Assembly (NCBI GenBank): GCA_003214115.1 | Contig: QCMA01000004.1 | Coordinates: 1 to 60,235 of the forward strand | Origin: Prochlorococcus sp. AG-418-I21 | GTDB taxonomy: Bacteria > Cyanobacteriota > Cyanobacteriia > PCC-6307 > Cyanobiaceae | Reading direction: 5' to 3' | DNA length: 60,235 nucleotides | Shown: positions 10,176 through 19,090 of the stretch, one piece after another | Position numbering within the stretch: position 1 is the first letter of the stretch | Layout of the letters: each line of letters begins with the position of its first letter | The notes under the pieces: generated by a model | Databases searched by the model: none | Seen by the model: the letters and a program-made list of their open reading frames with translations, nothing else | What the model was told of the DNA's origin: nothing | Translations under genes and position numbers: made by a program

Positions 10176-11573
10176 CTACGTTTTTATAACTCTTATATTA
10201 AAATTTACCAGATCTTTATTACATAAACTTTGATTATTTATCCAATTAAACCTATCGATGTCAATTTTTTCTCCGGGAATTATTAGAGGAATCCCAGGAG
10301 GATAGGGACAGATAATATCTCCAGATATTTTATTTAATGATTGTGAGAAAGGAATACTCTGAGTCTTACTTCTCCAGGCAATTCCAATTTCAATCTCAGG
10401 TGATTGAACTAATTTAAAAGGTGATTGAAGGACTTCTAAAGTTTTTAATTTTTTAGAATTTAATAGTAATTTATTCCACAACTTTTCAAATAAATTAATA
10501 AAGTCTTTTTGATTCGCAAATCCTAGGCAGAAAGTGAGGGTCATCATTTCTGGTAATTCAGCAATAAGTCCATTCCTGTAAAAAAATTTGTCAGCAGTAA
10601 AACCATCAATGCCAACCTTAGACGTATTCAAAATTATTTTTAAGGGATCTTGGGTTTTTATAAGAGGAATATTCTTTTGGATTAATCTTTTGTAGATACT
10701 TTTTGCCTCTAAAATTCTTTTTTGATATTTTGATAAACTTTTTTTATTAAGCCAGTCTTTAATAGATTCTTCACAAGAAGAAAGTAATAATGAACTTGGA
10801 CTAGTAGTTTGCAGCAAATTTAAACTCTTGATTAAATTATGCTCATTAACCAGATCCCCTTGGTACCAAAGTACCGCTGTTTGAGTTAAACCATTTAACG
10901 ACTTATGCAATGAGTGAATGACTAAATCGGCGTTTGATAATAAAGCAGATTTTGGTAAATTAAGGTTTTCACAAAAAAGGAAATAAGAACCATGGGCTTC
11001 ATCAACCAAAACAGGCAAATTTTTTTGATGACATAAATCAATTAAAGGTTCTAAATCTCCGGCATAACCATGATAAGAGGGACTTACGAGGATTACCCCT
11101 ACAATTTTTTTCTCATTAAAATCTATTTTTTTAAATACATTTTCCAACCAGATTTTTGTTATTGGTTTGTAATGACCAGTTTCTGATGAAAACTCCAGGT
11201 CAAAGAATATTGGAAGTATGTTCTGCATCGCACAGGCTTTTATAACGCTTATGTGAACATTTCTAGGCATTAGGATAGTTTCACTAGGACTGGCCATTGC
11301 AATTACCGCTGATTGTATTAATCCAGAGGCTCCATTAACTCCATAAAAACATCCTTTAGCTTTGAATTTTTTAGAGAATTCTCCTTGGGATTTAGCAATT
11401 ATTCCGCTTTGCGATAGTGGTGAACCCAACTCTGGTAGTTCTGGCAAGTCCCAATATCCAGGCCGATTTTTTAATAATCTTACTAATTTTTTGGGTAAAG
11501 CTGCCCCTCTGTTATGAGCTGGAAAGAAGAGTGACTTTAAAAACTTTTTAGTTAGAAAAGATGAAATGCTCAT
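10176..11573 (-). CDS. Orn/Lys/Arg decarboxylase family protein, PLP-dependent
   Basis: Fold-I PLP decarboxylase of 465 residues, clearly shorter than the 700-residue inducible CadA/AdiA enzymes and like the compact forms of Gram-positives and cyanobacteria. Visible features are the LVDEAHGSYF cofactor aspartate at D191 and the Schiff-base lysine K224 in HSLHKSLNG, plus FFPAHNRGAALP near the N terminus. It would supply a polyamine precursor such as agmatine or cadaverine; which amino acid it uses is not evident. The neighbour cdsA starts 9 bases downstream. It is divergent from the UbiB-type kinase gene. Confidence 0.85.
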   Translation of the reverse strand: MSISSFLTKKFLKSLFFPAHNRGAALPKKLVRLLKNRPGYWDLPELPELGSPLSQSGIIAKSQGEFSKKFKAKGCFYGVNGASGLIQSAVIAMASPSETILMPRNVHISVIKACAMQNILPIFFDLEFSSETGHYKPITKIWLENVFKKIDFNEKKIVGVILVSPSYHGYAGDLEPLIDLCHQKNLPVLVDEAHGSYFLFCENLNLPKSALLSNADLVIHSLHKSLNGLTQTAVLWYQGDLVNEHNLIKSLNLLQTTSPSSLLLSSCEESIKDWLNKKSLSKYQKRILEAKSIYKRLIQKNIPLIKTQDPLKIILNTSKVGIDGFTADKFFYRNGLIAELPEMMTLTFCLGFANQKDFINLFEKLWNKLLLNSKKLKTLEVLQSPFKLVQSPEIEIGIAWRSKTQSIPFSQSLNKISGDIICPYPPGIPLIIPGEKIDIDRFNWINNQSLCNKDLVNFNIRVIKT

Positions 11574-11637
11574 GAAGTAATATTGACTTATATAGAATGA
11601 TCTAGATGAAATTCTTCTTTGATATTTTTTAACTTTA

Positions 11638-13296
11638 ATGACGAAACCTTATTCGAAATATTCAGCAAAAGGTGACTTGATTTGGTTGATGTTGAGACCA
11701 TGGATTTTAATACCAAGAGTTTTATATATCCTCTTAACTTTAATTTTTCTTTTTTTAAGAATACTTTTTCAAGGTAACAGTAAAAATAAAAATGTACAAA
11801 AAAATCTCTCAAAATATCTTTTCGAGGTAATAACAGATCTAGGACCTTGTTTTATAAAATTAGGTCAGGCACTTTCAACAAGACCAGATCTTGTTAGACA
11901 AGATTGGCTTACAGAACTTACAAACTTACAAGATAATCTTCCAGCGTTTGATCACAAAATCGCTTTAAAAATTATTGAAGAGGAACTTGGAGCTCCCCCT
12001 AATGAATTATTTGATGAGTTTCCGGAGAGTCCCATTGCTTCAGCAAGTTTAGGTCAAGTTTATAAAACAAAAACAAAAAATAATACTTATGTAGCTGTGA
12101 AAGTTCAGAGACCAAATTTATACTTTCTTATAAGAAGAGATGTCGTAATCTTAAGGTTTTTAGCAACTTTTTTTTCACCATTTTTACCATTAAATATTGG
12201 TGTTGGTATTGGAGAATTAATAGATGAATTCGGAAAGGCTCTTTTCGATGAAATTGACTATGAAAAAGAGGCTGAAAATGCTGTAAAGTTTGGAAATTTA
12301 TTTAAAAACAACCCAAATGTTTTTATTCCCAAATTGGAAAAACAGTTTTCATCTAAAAAGATTATTACAACCTCTTGGATTGATGGAGTCAAGTTAAGAG
12401 ATAGGAATTTATTAGAGAAAAATAACTTAATACCTTCCTCTTTTATCAAAACTTGCGTAATAAGTGGATTACAGCAATTATTTGAATTTGGATATTTTCA
12501 TGCTGACCCACACCCTGGGAATATGTTTGCTCTCAAAGGAGGAAATGCAGATTCTGGAAATTTAGCTTATGTAGATTTCGGAATGATGGATACAATTACA
12601 AATTCAGATAGACTCACTCTCATTAAGGCGATTGTTCACATAATAAATGAAGAGTATTATCTTCTAGCAAAAGATTTTCAGAAATTAGGTTTTTTGACCA
12701 AAGAACAAGATCTTCAAAAAATTGTTGAACCATTAAAAGAAGTTCTAGGAGATTCTCTAAGTGCTGAGGTGGGCAATTTTAATCTTAAAAATGTAACTGA
12801 TAAATTCTCAAAACTAATGTATTCTTACCCATTTAGAGTGCCTAGTAGGTTTGCCTTAATTATAAGAGCTGTTGTTAGTCAAGAAGGTTTAGCACTAAGA
12901 CTTGATCCCGAATTTAAAATTTTAAAAATCGCTTATCCGTACATAGCTAAAAAACTATTAACTGATAATTCTGAGGAAATTTTAGAAATTCTTTTAGAAG
13001 TTGTTTTTGACAATAAAGGTCGAATTCAAATAGAAAAAGTTGAAAGTTTACTCAATATCTTATTTAAAGATTCTGAGAATATTAATCCAGATCTTATTCC
13101 AGTCGCTAATGCAGGATTGAGACTATTTGTTAGTAAAAAAGGATCTCAAGTTCGGAAGAATCTTCTTTTAAGCCTTATAAAAGATGACAAAATAGAACTT
13201 ACTGATGCAAAAAAACTCTTGAGTTTAATTAGAGATACATTTAGCCCTTTGAATATTGCAAAAAGTGCAGTTCAAAGTATTATTTCTCCAGTTTAG
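11638..13296 (+). CDS. ABC1/UbiB family atypical protein kinase
   Basis: Member of the ABC1K/ADCK/UbiB family, linked in plastids and cyanobacteria to prenylquinone metabolism and photosystem protection. The 552-residue protein has the family hallmarks: CFIKLGQALSTRPDL (KxGQ motif), the alanine-rich loop IASASLGQVYKTK in place of a glycine-rich loop, the VAVKVQRPN lysine, HADPHPGN and the DFGMMD metal site. A hydrophobic segment near 27-45 precedes the domain. Start ATG is 64 bases from the divergent decarboxylase start. The biochemical target is not determined. Confidence 0.9.
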   Translation: MTKPYSKYSAKGDLIWLMLRPWILIPRVLYILLTLIFLFLRILFQGNSKNKNVQKNLSKYLFEVITDLGPCFIKLGQALSTRPDLVRQDWLTELTNLQDNLPAFDHKIALKIIEEELGAPPNELFDEFPESPIASASLGQVYKTKTKNNTYVAVKVQRPNLYFLIRRDVVILRFLATFFSPFLPLNIGVGIGELIDEFGKALFDEIDYEKEAENAVKFGNLFKNNPNVFIPKLEKQFSSKKIITTSWIDGVKLRDRNLLEKNNLIPSSFIKTCVISGLQQLFEFGYFHADPHPGNMFALKGGNADSGNLAYVDFGMMDTITNSDRLTLIKAIVHIINEEYYLLAKDFQKLGFLTKEQDLQKIVEPLKEVLGDSLSAEVGNFNLKNVTDKFSKLMYSYPFRVPSRFALIIRAVVSQEGLALRLDPEFKILKIAYPYIAKKLLTDNSEEILEILLEVVFDNKGRIQIEKVESLLNILFKDSENINPDLIPVANAGLRLFVSKKGSQVRKNLLLSLIKDDKIELTDAKKLLSLIRDTFSPLNIAKSAVQSIISPV

Positions 13297-13313
13297 TATT
13301 TTTTGTATATCTA

Positions 13314-13349
13314 ATTAATTTAATTTTTATTGATTAAAATCAAATTAAT
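13314..13349. repeat. AT-only inverted repeat after the UbiB-type gene
   Basis: Arms of 14 bases (13314-13327 and 13336-13349) pair with a single mismatch around an 8-base loop. It lies 18 bases past the kinase stop and ahead of the HTH gene. It lacks a following T tract on the plus strand, so it could be an mRNA-end stem, a processing stem or compositional chance in a very AT-rich gap. Confidence 0.4.
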
Positions 13350-13408
13350 TAAAGTAATTATTGCTAAAAATTGATTATTCAAATAATAAATAAATTTAGG
13401 AAAATGGT

Positions 13409-13903
13409 ATGAATATTTTGAAAAATATTTTTTTATTTAATAAAAAATCTGAAAATAATAAAGACTTTAGTCAAGTAGGTGTTGATCATTATATGGAAAT
13501 TGCGAAGTTAGTAAAAGAAGCAAGGATTCAACAAAAATTAACAGTAAAGGAATTGTCATACATATCAAAAATTCCTGAACGAATAATAAATTCTATTGAA
13601 AATAATAATAAAAATATTAGGCCAGAATATCCTTTTATAAGATCGGTATTAATTAAATTGGAGGAATGCTTAGTATTAAAAAAAAATACACTTGTAAAAT
13701 TTGCAATTAGAGAGAAAAAATTTTTTAAGAAAGAAAAAAAGGATTTTCTATTCAGGAGATTCGATCTTATAAATACATGGCAAGGAAGTCTTTTGTATTT
13801 TTTTATATTAGTTCTAACTATATTTATATTAAAGAGATACTTTATTTTAAATATAAATGTTATAGAGATTCAAAATATTGAAAATAATATCATTGATAAA
13901 TAA
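13409..13903 (+). CDS. Short RodZ-like protein: cytoplasmic HTH plus one membrane segment
   Basis: 164-residue protein with an N-terminal helix-turn-helix of the Xre/HTH_25 kind (about 31-95; LVKEARIQQKLTVKELSYIS), then a basic stretch KFFKKEKK, one transmembrane segment (about 127-146) and a 20-residue tail outside. This order matches RodZ, which links MreB to the wall machinery, but the large periplasmic beta domain of RodZ is missing. A membrane-tethered regulator is the alternative. Extremely lysine- and asparagine-rich. It is convergent with malQ. No exact family recognised; RodZ-likeness is inference from architecture. Confidence 0.6.
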   Translation: MNILKNIFLFNKKSENNKDFSQVGVDHYMEIAKLVKEARIQQKLTVKELSYISKIPERIINSIENNNKNIRPEYPFIRSVLIKLEECLVLKKNTLVKFAIREKKFFKKEKKDFLFRRFDLINTWQGSLLYFFILVLTIFILKRYFILNINVIEIQNIENNIIDK

Positions 13904-13914
13904 TTTTAAAAATT

Positions 13915-15435
13915 CTACTTTCTAGTTCTCCCAAAATTAATTCCTTGCTCACTAAACTTTTTTAAAGTATCTTCTATTTCTTCTAGAGGACAATTTAACT
14001 TCCATTTCCAGTTATTATTTGTAGTACCAGGTTTATTTAATCTACTTGAATCATCTAGAGATAATATATCTTGTATTGGCGCGATAAATAGATTCGCTTT
14101 TGTGCCCATGCCAATTCTTATTAAATCCCAAGAAGGATTTTCTGAAAATTTGTACTCTTCTTTTATTCTCATTTGAGATTCATTGTCTAAATATTCCCAC
14201 CATGAGAGGGAAGTAGAGTTATCATGTGTACCAGTATAAACGATCCAATTTTCTCCTTGAATATTCTTAGGTAAATAAGGATTATCTTCATTGCCATCAA
14301 AAGCGAATTGTAATATTTTCATGCCAGGTAGTTCGAATCTTTTCCTTAATTTCTCTACATCTGGAGTTATTACTCCCAGATCCTCCGCAATAATTGGTAG
14401 ATAGTTAACTCCTAGATCCTTTTTTACTTTATTTAAAAGTGTTTTACCCGGTGAATTTATCCATTTTCCAATAATTGCCGTTTTATAAATGCCATTAACT
14501 CTCCAGTAACCTGCTAAACCCCTGAAATGGTCAAATCTCAATATGTCCACAAGTTCGAATTGTCTTTGAAATCTTTTTCTCCACCAATTGAACTTAGTCC
14601 TTTTATGCTTTGACCAAAAATAAGTTGGGGTACCCCATAATTGTCCTGTTGATGAAAAATAATCAGGTGGAACACCACTTTGAAATATTAAATCTCCATT
14701 TTTAAAAATTGAAAATAATGATTTATTACTCCATACGTCGGCGCTGTCTCTGGAGACATAAAAAGGCAAATCTCCTATTAGCTTAATATTTCTTGATTTT
14801 GCAAAGTTTTTAATTACGCTCCATTGCTCATCAAGATGCCACTGTATTAATTTTTTAATAAGGATCTCTTCACTTTTTTTCTTAATCCATGATTTTAAGA
14901 ACTTGTTATTTTTTATTTTAAATTCTTGAGGCCATTGCCACCAAGGCAACATATTAAATTCCTCTCTGATAACAACAAATGTTGCATAATCTTCAACCCA
15001 AGAATGCCTACTAACCCACTTGTTAAAATTAATTTTTCTTTCTTCAGATTGTGAACTCCAACCTTGTAAAAGGAGGAGACCTAATTTTTTTGTTAAGTCA
15101 TCTGCAATATCAAAATCAAAATGATCTTTATTCTGATTTGCGTGACCTAGATTTTCTTTATTTGAAATGAAGATAAAACCTTTTTCGATCAAATCATCTA
15201 TATCCAAAAACCATGGGTTTAGTGCAAAACTAGATGGGGAACTATATGGAGAACCCGTAGAGTCAGTAGGTGTAAGAGGTAAAAATTGCCAGTATTCAAT
15301 TCCATGCTTATGAAGTTTTTTTATCCACTCTTTAGCTCCTCTCCCAAAAGTCCCACATACTCTTCCTCCCGGAATAGATGTTGGATGCATAAGTATGCCT
15401 AATGATTTTCTTGCAATAATTGACTCTATAGGCAT
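13915..15435 (-). CDS. malQ: 4-alpha-glucanotransferase (amylomaltase)
   Basis: GH77 disproportionating enzyme that transfers alpha-1,4-glucan segments between maltooligosaccharides during glycogen turnover. Visible GH77 landmarks are GILMHPTSIPGG near the N terminus, FLPLTPTDSTGSPY, the nucleophile region LRFDHFRGLAGYW, the acid/base region IIAEDLGVITPDV and YTGTHDNST. I place the start at the ATG at 15433-15435, giving 506 residues, because GH77 homology begins just after it. The reading frame stays open upstream to a TTG at 15519, which would add 28 residues lacking recognisable similarity. Convergent with the HTH gene. Confidence 0.93.
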   Translation of the reverse strand: MPIESIIARKSLGILMHPTSIPGGRVCGTFGRGAKEWIKKLHKHGIEYWQFLPLTPTDSTGSPYSSPSSFALNPWFLDIDDLIEKGFIFISNKENLGHANQNKDHFDFDIADDLTKKLGLLLLQGWSSQSEERKINFNKWVSRHSWVEDYATFVVIREEFNMLPWWQWPQEFKIKNNKFLKSWIKKKSEEILIKKLIQWHLDEQWSVIKNFAKSRNIKLIGDLPFYVSRDSADVWSNKSLFSIFKNGDLIFQSGVPPDYFSSTGQLWGTPTYFWSKHKRTKFNWWRKRFQRQFELVDILRFDHFRGLAGYWRVNGIYKTAIIGKWINSPGKTLLNKVKKDLGVNYLPIIAEDLGVITPDVEKLRKRFELPGMKILQFAFDGNEDNPYLPKNIQGENWIVYTGTHDNSTSLSWWEYLDNESQMRIKEEYKFSENPSWDLIRIGMGTKANLFIAPIQDILSLDDSSRLNKPGTTNNNWKWKLNCPLEEIEDTLKKFSEQGINFGRTRK

Positions 15436-15680
15436 GTTTTCAATATATTTTGATTCTTTATACTTAAAGTATTTTAATTCTCTAAATTCAAAGATATACA
15501 AATTTTTTTTAGTTGACAAATATCATTGCTGGTTTTTAAGTCTAGATAGATAAAAATTCTAATTTTGAATCAACAATTTTTTGCTTAATTGAGATGACTT
15601 TTGAAAACATCTAGTCATTATTTTTTGCGAAATTCACATAAACGACTACGATAAGAATATAGTTTTATAGTGCTAATTTC

Positions 15681-16676
15681 GTGACAAGTTTTATCACGGC
15701 AGTGCAGAATAAAGAATCCGACTTTAATCTAGCTAACAGTAGATTAAGGCTAGTAAGTGGAACAACAAATCCTAAATTAGCTGAAGAAATTGCAACATAC
15801 TTAGGGATTGAAAATGTACCATTAATATCCAAAAGATTTGCTGATGGAGAGATTTATGTCCAGATTCAGCAATCTATTAGAGGTTGTGATGTATTTCTAA
15901 TACAACCCACATGCGCCCCTGTAAATGACAGTTTAATGGAGCTTATGATTATGGTTGATGCTTGCAAGAGAGCGTCTGCCAGGCAAATAACAGCTGTAAT
16001 TCCCTATTTTGGATATGCAAGGGCAGATAGAAAGACTTCAGGTAGAGAGTCTATAACTGCAAAACTAACTGCAAACTTACTAGAGAAATCTGGTGTTGAT
16101 AGGGTTCTCGCTATGGACTTACATTCAGCTCAAATACAAGGTTACTTTGATATACCATGCGATCATATTTACGGTTCACCTGTATTAATTGATTATTTAG
16201 AAACTTTAAAGTTAGAGGAAGTAGTGGTTGTATCCCCTGACGTAGGTGGAGTGGCAAGAGCAAGAGCATTTGCAAAATTAATGAAAGATGCCCCTTTAGC
16301 TATCATTGATAAAAGGAGATCTGCTCATAATATCGCTGAGAGTCTCACAGTTATTGGTGAAGTTAAAGGTAAAACGGCTATTCTTATAGACGACATGATA
16401 GATACTGGAGGCACAATTTGTTCTGGAGCTCAGTTATTAAAAAAGGAAGGGGCTAAAAGAATATTTGCATGTGCCTCTCATGCTGTGTTTTCTCCTCCTT
16501 CCTATGAAAGATTAAGTTCAAAGGATTTATTTGAACAAGTTATTGTAACCAATAGCATACCTATTATTAGCAAAGATAGTTTTCCACAATTAAAAGTCCT
16601 TTCTGTTGCAAATATGCTGGGTGAAGCTATTTGGAGAATACACGAAGAAAGTTCGGTTAGTTCGATGTTCAGATAA
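15681..16676 (+). CDS. prs: Ribose-phosphate pyrophosphokinase
   Basis: Makes PRPP from ribose 5-phosphate and ATP for purine, pyrimidine, histidine and NAD synthesis. The 331-residue protein starts with GTG and contains RFADGEIYVQI, the VIPYFGYARADRK block, MDLHSAQIQGYFDIP and the PRPP-binding motif ILIDDMIDTGGT. Length is typical with a short extra N terminus. It stands alone, with 245 bases to the preferred malQ start on one side and a convergent secreted-protein gene on the other. Confidence 0.97.
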   Translation: MTSFITAVQNKESDFNLANSRLRLVSGTTNPKLAEEIATYLGIENVPLISKRFADGEIYVQIQQSIRGCDVFLIQPTCAPVNDSLMELMIMVDACKRASARQITAVIPYFGYARADRKTSGRESITAKLTANLLEKSGVDRVLAMDLHSAQIQGYFDIPCDHIYGSPVLIDYLETLKLEEVVVVSPDVGGVARARAFAKLMKDAPLAIIDKRRSAHNIAESLTVIGEVKGKTAILIDDMIDTGGTICSGAQLLKKEGAKRIFACASHAVFSPPSYERLSSKDLFEQVIVTNSIPIISKDSFPQLKVLSVANMLGEAIWRIHEESSVSSMFR

Positions 16677-16694
16677 TTAATAAAATTATTTTTT
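16673..16694 (+). terminator. Possible weak terminator after prs
   Basis: An AU-only stem of 6 pairs (16673-16678 with 16684-16689, 5-base loop) is followed by a T run at 16690-16694, right at the prs stop. It also covers the end of the convergent gene, so it could act in both directions. The lack of G-C pairs makes it weak. Confidence 0.3.
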
Positions 16695-17126
16695 GTTCAA
16701 TTCCTGAATTTTTTCATACTGTTTTTTAAATTCTTTTTCCATTGAATCAGGTACCTTATCCGGGCAATAACTAAGAGCTCCTCCTACTAATTGAAAAAAA
16801 ATGTTGTTTTGTAATAATCTTGCGTCAACTTTTTGTTCTTTCTTTTTATTCTCTTTAATAAAACCTCCATGTTTTTGATCTATGACCGTAGAGAATAAGT
16901 TTGCCGCAACAACCAAAGATTTTTCAAAATCAACATCATTTCCTTTAGTACTATTAGTACACATGTAAGTAATTCCCATACTCCGATAAAGATCTAGGTC
17001 TTTTTCATTTGCAGGTATTATTTTATTACCTGCTCTTACTTCACTTAATTTAGGACTTATGTTAAAAAAGATAGTAAAAAAAAGAAATGGAATAGATAGT
17101 CTTCTAAAAACATGGAAGTAATGCAT
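16686..17126 (-). CDS. Conserved hypothetical exported protein
   Basis: 146 residues with an N-terminal signal-like region (RRLSIPFLFFTIFFN, about 8-24) and a mature part that is charged and helical. Only two cysteines occur beyond the signal (YMCTNS and SYCPDKV), which could form a disulfide in the periplasm or lumen. The tail is a lysine-rich helix. I do not recognise a characterised family. It is convergent with prs and in the same direction as the gene at 17200, separated by 73 bases. Confidence 0.7.
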   Translation of the reverse strand: MHYFHVFRRLSIPFLFFTIFFNISPKLSEVRAGNKIIPANEKDLDLYRSMGITYMCTNSTKGNDVDFEKSLVVAANLFSTVIDQKHGGFIKENKKKEQKVDARLLQNNIFFQLVGGALSYCPDKVPDSMEKEFKKQYEKIQELNKK

Positions 17127-17199
17127 ATTTATTTAGAATTTTTAATTATTAGTATTTAAGATAACATTTTTATTTTTCAACTAATTTTACAAATAAAAC

Positions 17200-17739
17200 T
17201 TATGTAATATTTTTAATTTCATGATGATTTTCAACTATTTTAAGTTCGTTATTTTTCCATGAATATATTACTCTAAATCTGTAATTATCTCCTTCTAAAA
17301 GTCTTGTATGTTCCAGTATATACCAGTCTTCATATGCAGATTCGAAAATCATTTCATGTTCATCAACCTGCCTAATATTTGATATCCCATCTATTTCACT
17401 TAAATAAAAATTTTGTCTAATTAATTGATGTCCTTTTATGAAGGCTTGCATTTCCCCTCTTTCTTTATAGTTTGGATAATCGTCGAAGAAATCATATTTT
17501 TTTTCTGGATACCAAGAGAATTTATAATGTGACTCCCAAGGATTTTTATTTTTAAGCGCTTTTATGTTTAAGTTCATGCATAAATTGTAAGTTTTATTTA
17601 TATCTTCAAGAAAATAAGTTCTATTAGATTTCCACAATCCAATATTTCGTGAAAACCATCTTTTCAAATTACTATTTAAATTAATCTCTGGAGGATTTTC
17701 GCCAAAATTTAGATCTTTTTTGGGATTAATAGCAACCAT
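17200..17739 (-). CDS. Hypothetical protein with weak CpcS/CpeS-like (bilin lyase fold) resemblance
   Basis: 179-residue soluble protein, no signal peptide. The pattern RWFSRNIGLWKSNRTYFL near the N terminus, followed by alternating strands with many aromatic residues (HYKFSWYP; RFRVIYSWKNNEL), resembles the small beta-barrel proteins of the CpcS/CpeS/CpcT lyase group, which open with a similar W-S-x-R-T segment. The similarity is by eye and weak. If real, it is odd in an organism without phycobilisomes and may bind another ligand. It diverges from sasA across 106 bases. Confidence 0.5.
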   Translation of the reverse strand: MVAINPKKDLNFGENPPEINLNSNLKRWFSRNIGLWKSNRTYFLEDINKTYNLCMNLNIKALKNKNPWESHYKFSWYPEKKYDFFDDYPNYKERGEMQAFIKGHQLIRQNFYLSEIDGISNIRQVDEHEMIFESAYEDWYILEHTRLLEGDNYRFRVIYSWKNNELKIVENHHEIKNIT

Positions 17740-17832
17740 ATATAAATAAGTCCTATGTATTTAATAGCTTATCTGTAAAATAAAAATAAATATCTTAATG
17801 TGTTTATAAGGATTAACAGCTTTTCAACACTT

Positions 17833-17840
17833 CAGAGGTA
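17833..17840 (+). promoter_or_regulatory. Ribosome binding site fixing the TTG start of sasA
   Basis: The purine-rich AGAGGTAA sits 5 bases in front of the TTG at 17846. It supports that codon over an out-of-frame ATG four bases further on. Visible Shine-Dalgarno sequences are uncommon in this window. Confidence 0.6.
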
Positions 17841-17845
17841 ATCAT

Positions 17846-18964
17846 TTGAATGATAAAAAAGAGTTAAAGTTAATACTTGTAGCAGCTAGAAATCAACTTT
17901 CTAGTAGTGACATTAAGTCCTTAATAGCTTATTTAGAATCAGATGAATGTGAATTTGAGACATCTCTCCAGATCTCGGAGCCCACTGAACAACCTGAATT
18001 ACTTGAATTACATAGATTAGTCGCTATTCCCGCTCTTATAAAGATTTCCCCAGCTCCAAAGCAAATATTTGCTGGAAGTAATATTTTCTCTCAATTGCAG
18101 AAATGGTTACCAAGGTGGACACAGGAAGGCTTTACAAAAAATTTAGGAATTAATTTGCAACCATCTAAAATCGATTCAATAACAACTCAAAAAGAATTTC
18201 TATTGGAAGACGAACTTCTCGTGTTGAGGCAGGAAAATGAGACATTAACAAAAAGAATAGAATCTCAGGAAAGATTATTAAGAATGGTCGCGCATGAATT
18301 AAGAACTCCCTTAACTGCAGCTACTTTGGCTATTCAAAGTCAAAAACTTGGACAAATAGATATTTCAAAATTGCAAGACGTAATTAAAAGACGGCTAGAA
18401 GAGATTGAACTCTTATCTCAGGACCTTTTAGAGGTAGGAACAACAAAATGGGAAGCGTTATTTAATCCTCAGAAAATTGATTTAGGTAATATTAGTGCTG
18501 AAGTGATACTCGAATTAGAAAAATTCTGGAGATTAAGGAATATTGAAATTGATACTGATATCCCATCTGATCTGCCAAGTGTATTTGCAGATCAAAGAAG
18601 AATGAGGCAAGTATTTTTAAATTTAATTGAAAATGCTATAAAGTTTTCTAAAGACTCTGGATCTATAAAAATTACTATGATTCACAAGACAAATCAATGG
18701 GTAGAAATAACAATTTGTGACAAAGGTGCAGGTATTCCAATGAGCGAACAAAAAAGAATTTTTCTGGATAGAGTCAGGCTTCCACAAACTTCTGAAGGGA
18801 CTTCAGGATTTGGCATAGGGTTATCTGTATGCAGGAGAATAGTACAAGTCCATGGGGGAAGAATATGGGTCGTATCTGAAATTGGCGTAGGTTCCTGCTT
18901 CCATTTCACAGTTCCTGTGTGGCAAGGACAAAATAAAGAGCAACAATACTTGACGAAGGGCTAG
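17846..18964 (+). CDS. sasA: Adaptive-response sensor histidine kinase SasA
   Basis: Clock-output kinase that binds KaiC and phosphorylates RpaA. The N-terminal 95 residues form the KaiB-like thioredoxin fold ([33 protein letters not shown]). The HisKA helix carries phospho-acceptor H150 in [11 protein letters not shown], and the HATPase domain has the N box [10 protein letters not shown]1 block DKGAGIP and G2 block GFGIGLSV. At 372 residues it is a standard cyanobacterial SasA. Prochlorococcus is known to keep KaiB and KaiC but lack KaiA, so SasA there would read an hourglass-like timer; no kai gene is in this window. tRNA-Glu follows after 42 bases. Confidence 0.93.
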   Translation: MNDKKELKLILVAARNQLSSSDIKSLIAYLESDECEFETSLQISEPTEQPELLELHRLVAIPALIKISPAPKQIFAGSNIFSQLQKWLPRWTQEGFTKNLGINLQPSKIDSITTQKEFLLEDELLVLRQENETLTKRIESQERLLRMVAHELRTPLTAATLAIQSQKLGQIDISKLQDVIKRRLEEIELLSQDLLEVGTTKWEALFNPQKIDLGNISAEVILELEKFWRLRNIEIDTDIPSDLPSVFADQRRMRQVFLNLIENAIKFSKDSGSIKITMIHKTNQWVEITICDKGAGIPMSEQKRIFLDRVRLPQTSEGTSGFGIGLSVCRRIVQVHGGRIWVVSEIGVGSCFHFTVPVWQGQNKEQQYLTKG

Positions 18965-18983
18965 CCTTACTCTTAGTTTTTAA

Positions 18984-19000
18984 TAAGCTGTTAAAGCTTA
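18984..19000 (+). terminator. Small stem-loop between sasA and tRNA-Glu
   Basis: Six-base arms TAAGCT and AGCTTA flank a five-base loop six bases ahead of the tRNA. There is no T tract, so it is more likely an RNA-end or processing stem than a classical terminator. Confidence 0.25.
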
Positions 19001-19006
19001 TCTCCT

Positions 19007-19079
19007 GGCCCCATCGTCTAGAGGCCTAGGACACCTCCCTTTCACGGAGGCGACAGGGGTTCGAATCCCCTTGGGGCTA
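19007..19079 (+). tRNA. trnE: tRNA-Glu (anticodon TTC)
   Basis: A 73-base cloverleaf. The acceptor arm GGCCCCA pairs with TGGGGCT, with a G-U closing pair; the anticodon stem CCTCC/GGAGG encloses loop CTTTCAC with anticodon TTC. The T arm is AGGGG-TTCGAAT-CCCCT. CCA is not encoded. In cyanobacteria glutamyl-tRNA also feeds tetrapyrrole and chlorophyll synthesis through glutamyl-tRNA reductase, so this RNA serves both translation and pigment production. Confidence 0.98.
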
Positions 19080-19090
19080 TTAATTTAAAT

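Noticed and set aside
15436-15519. 28-residue N-terminal extension of malQ from a TTG
   Set aside because: Residues before the ATG at 15435 are Lys/Tyr/Phe-rich and not part of the GH77 start; ATG is the simpler choice.
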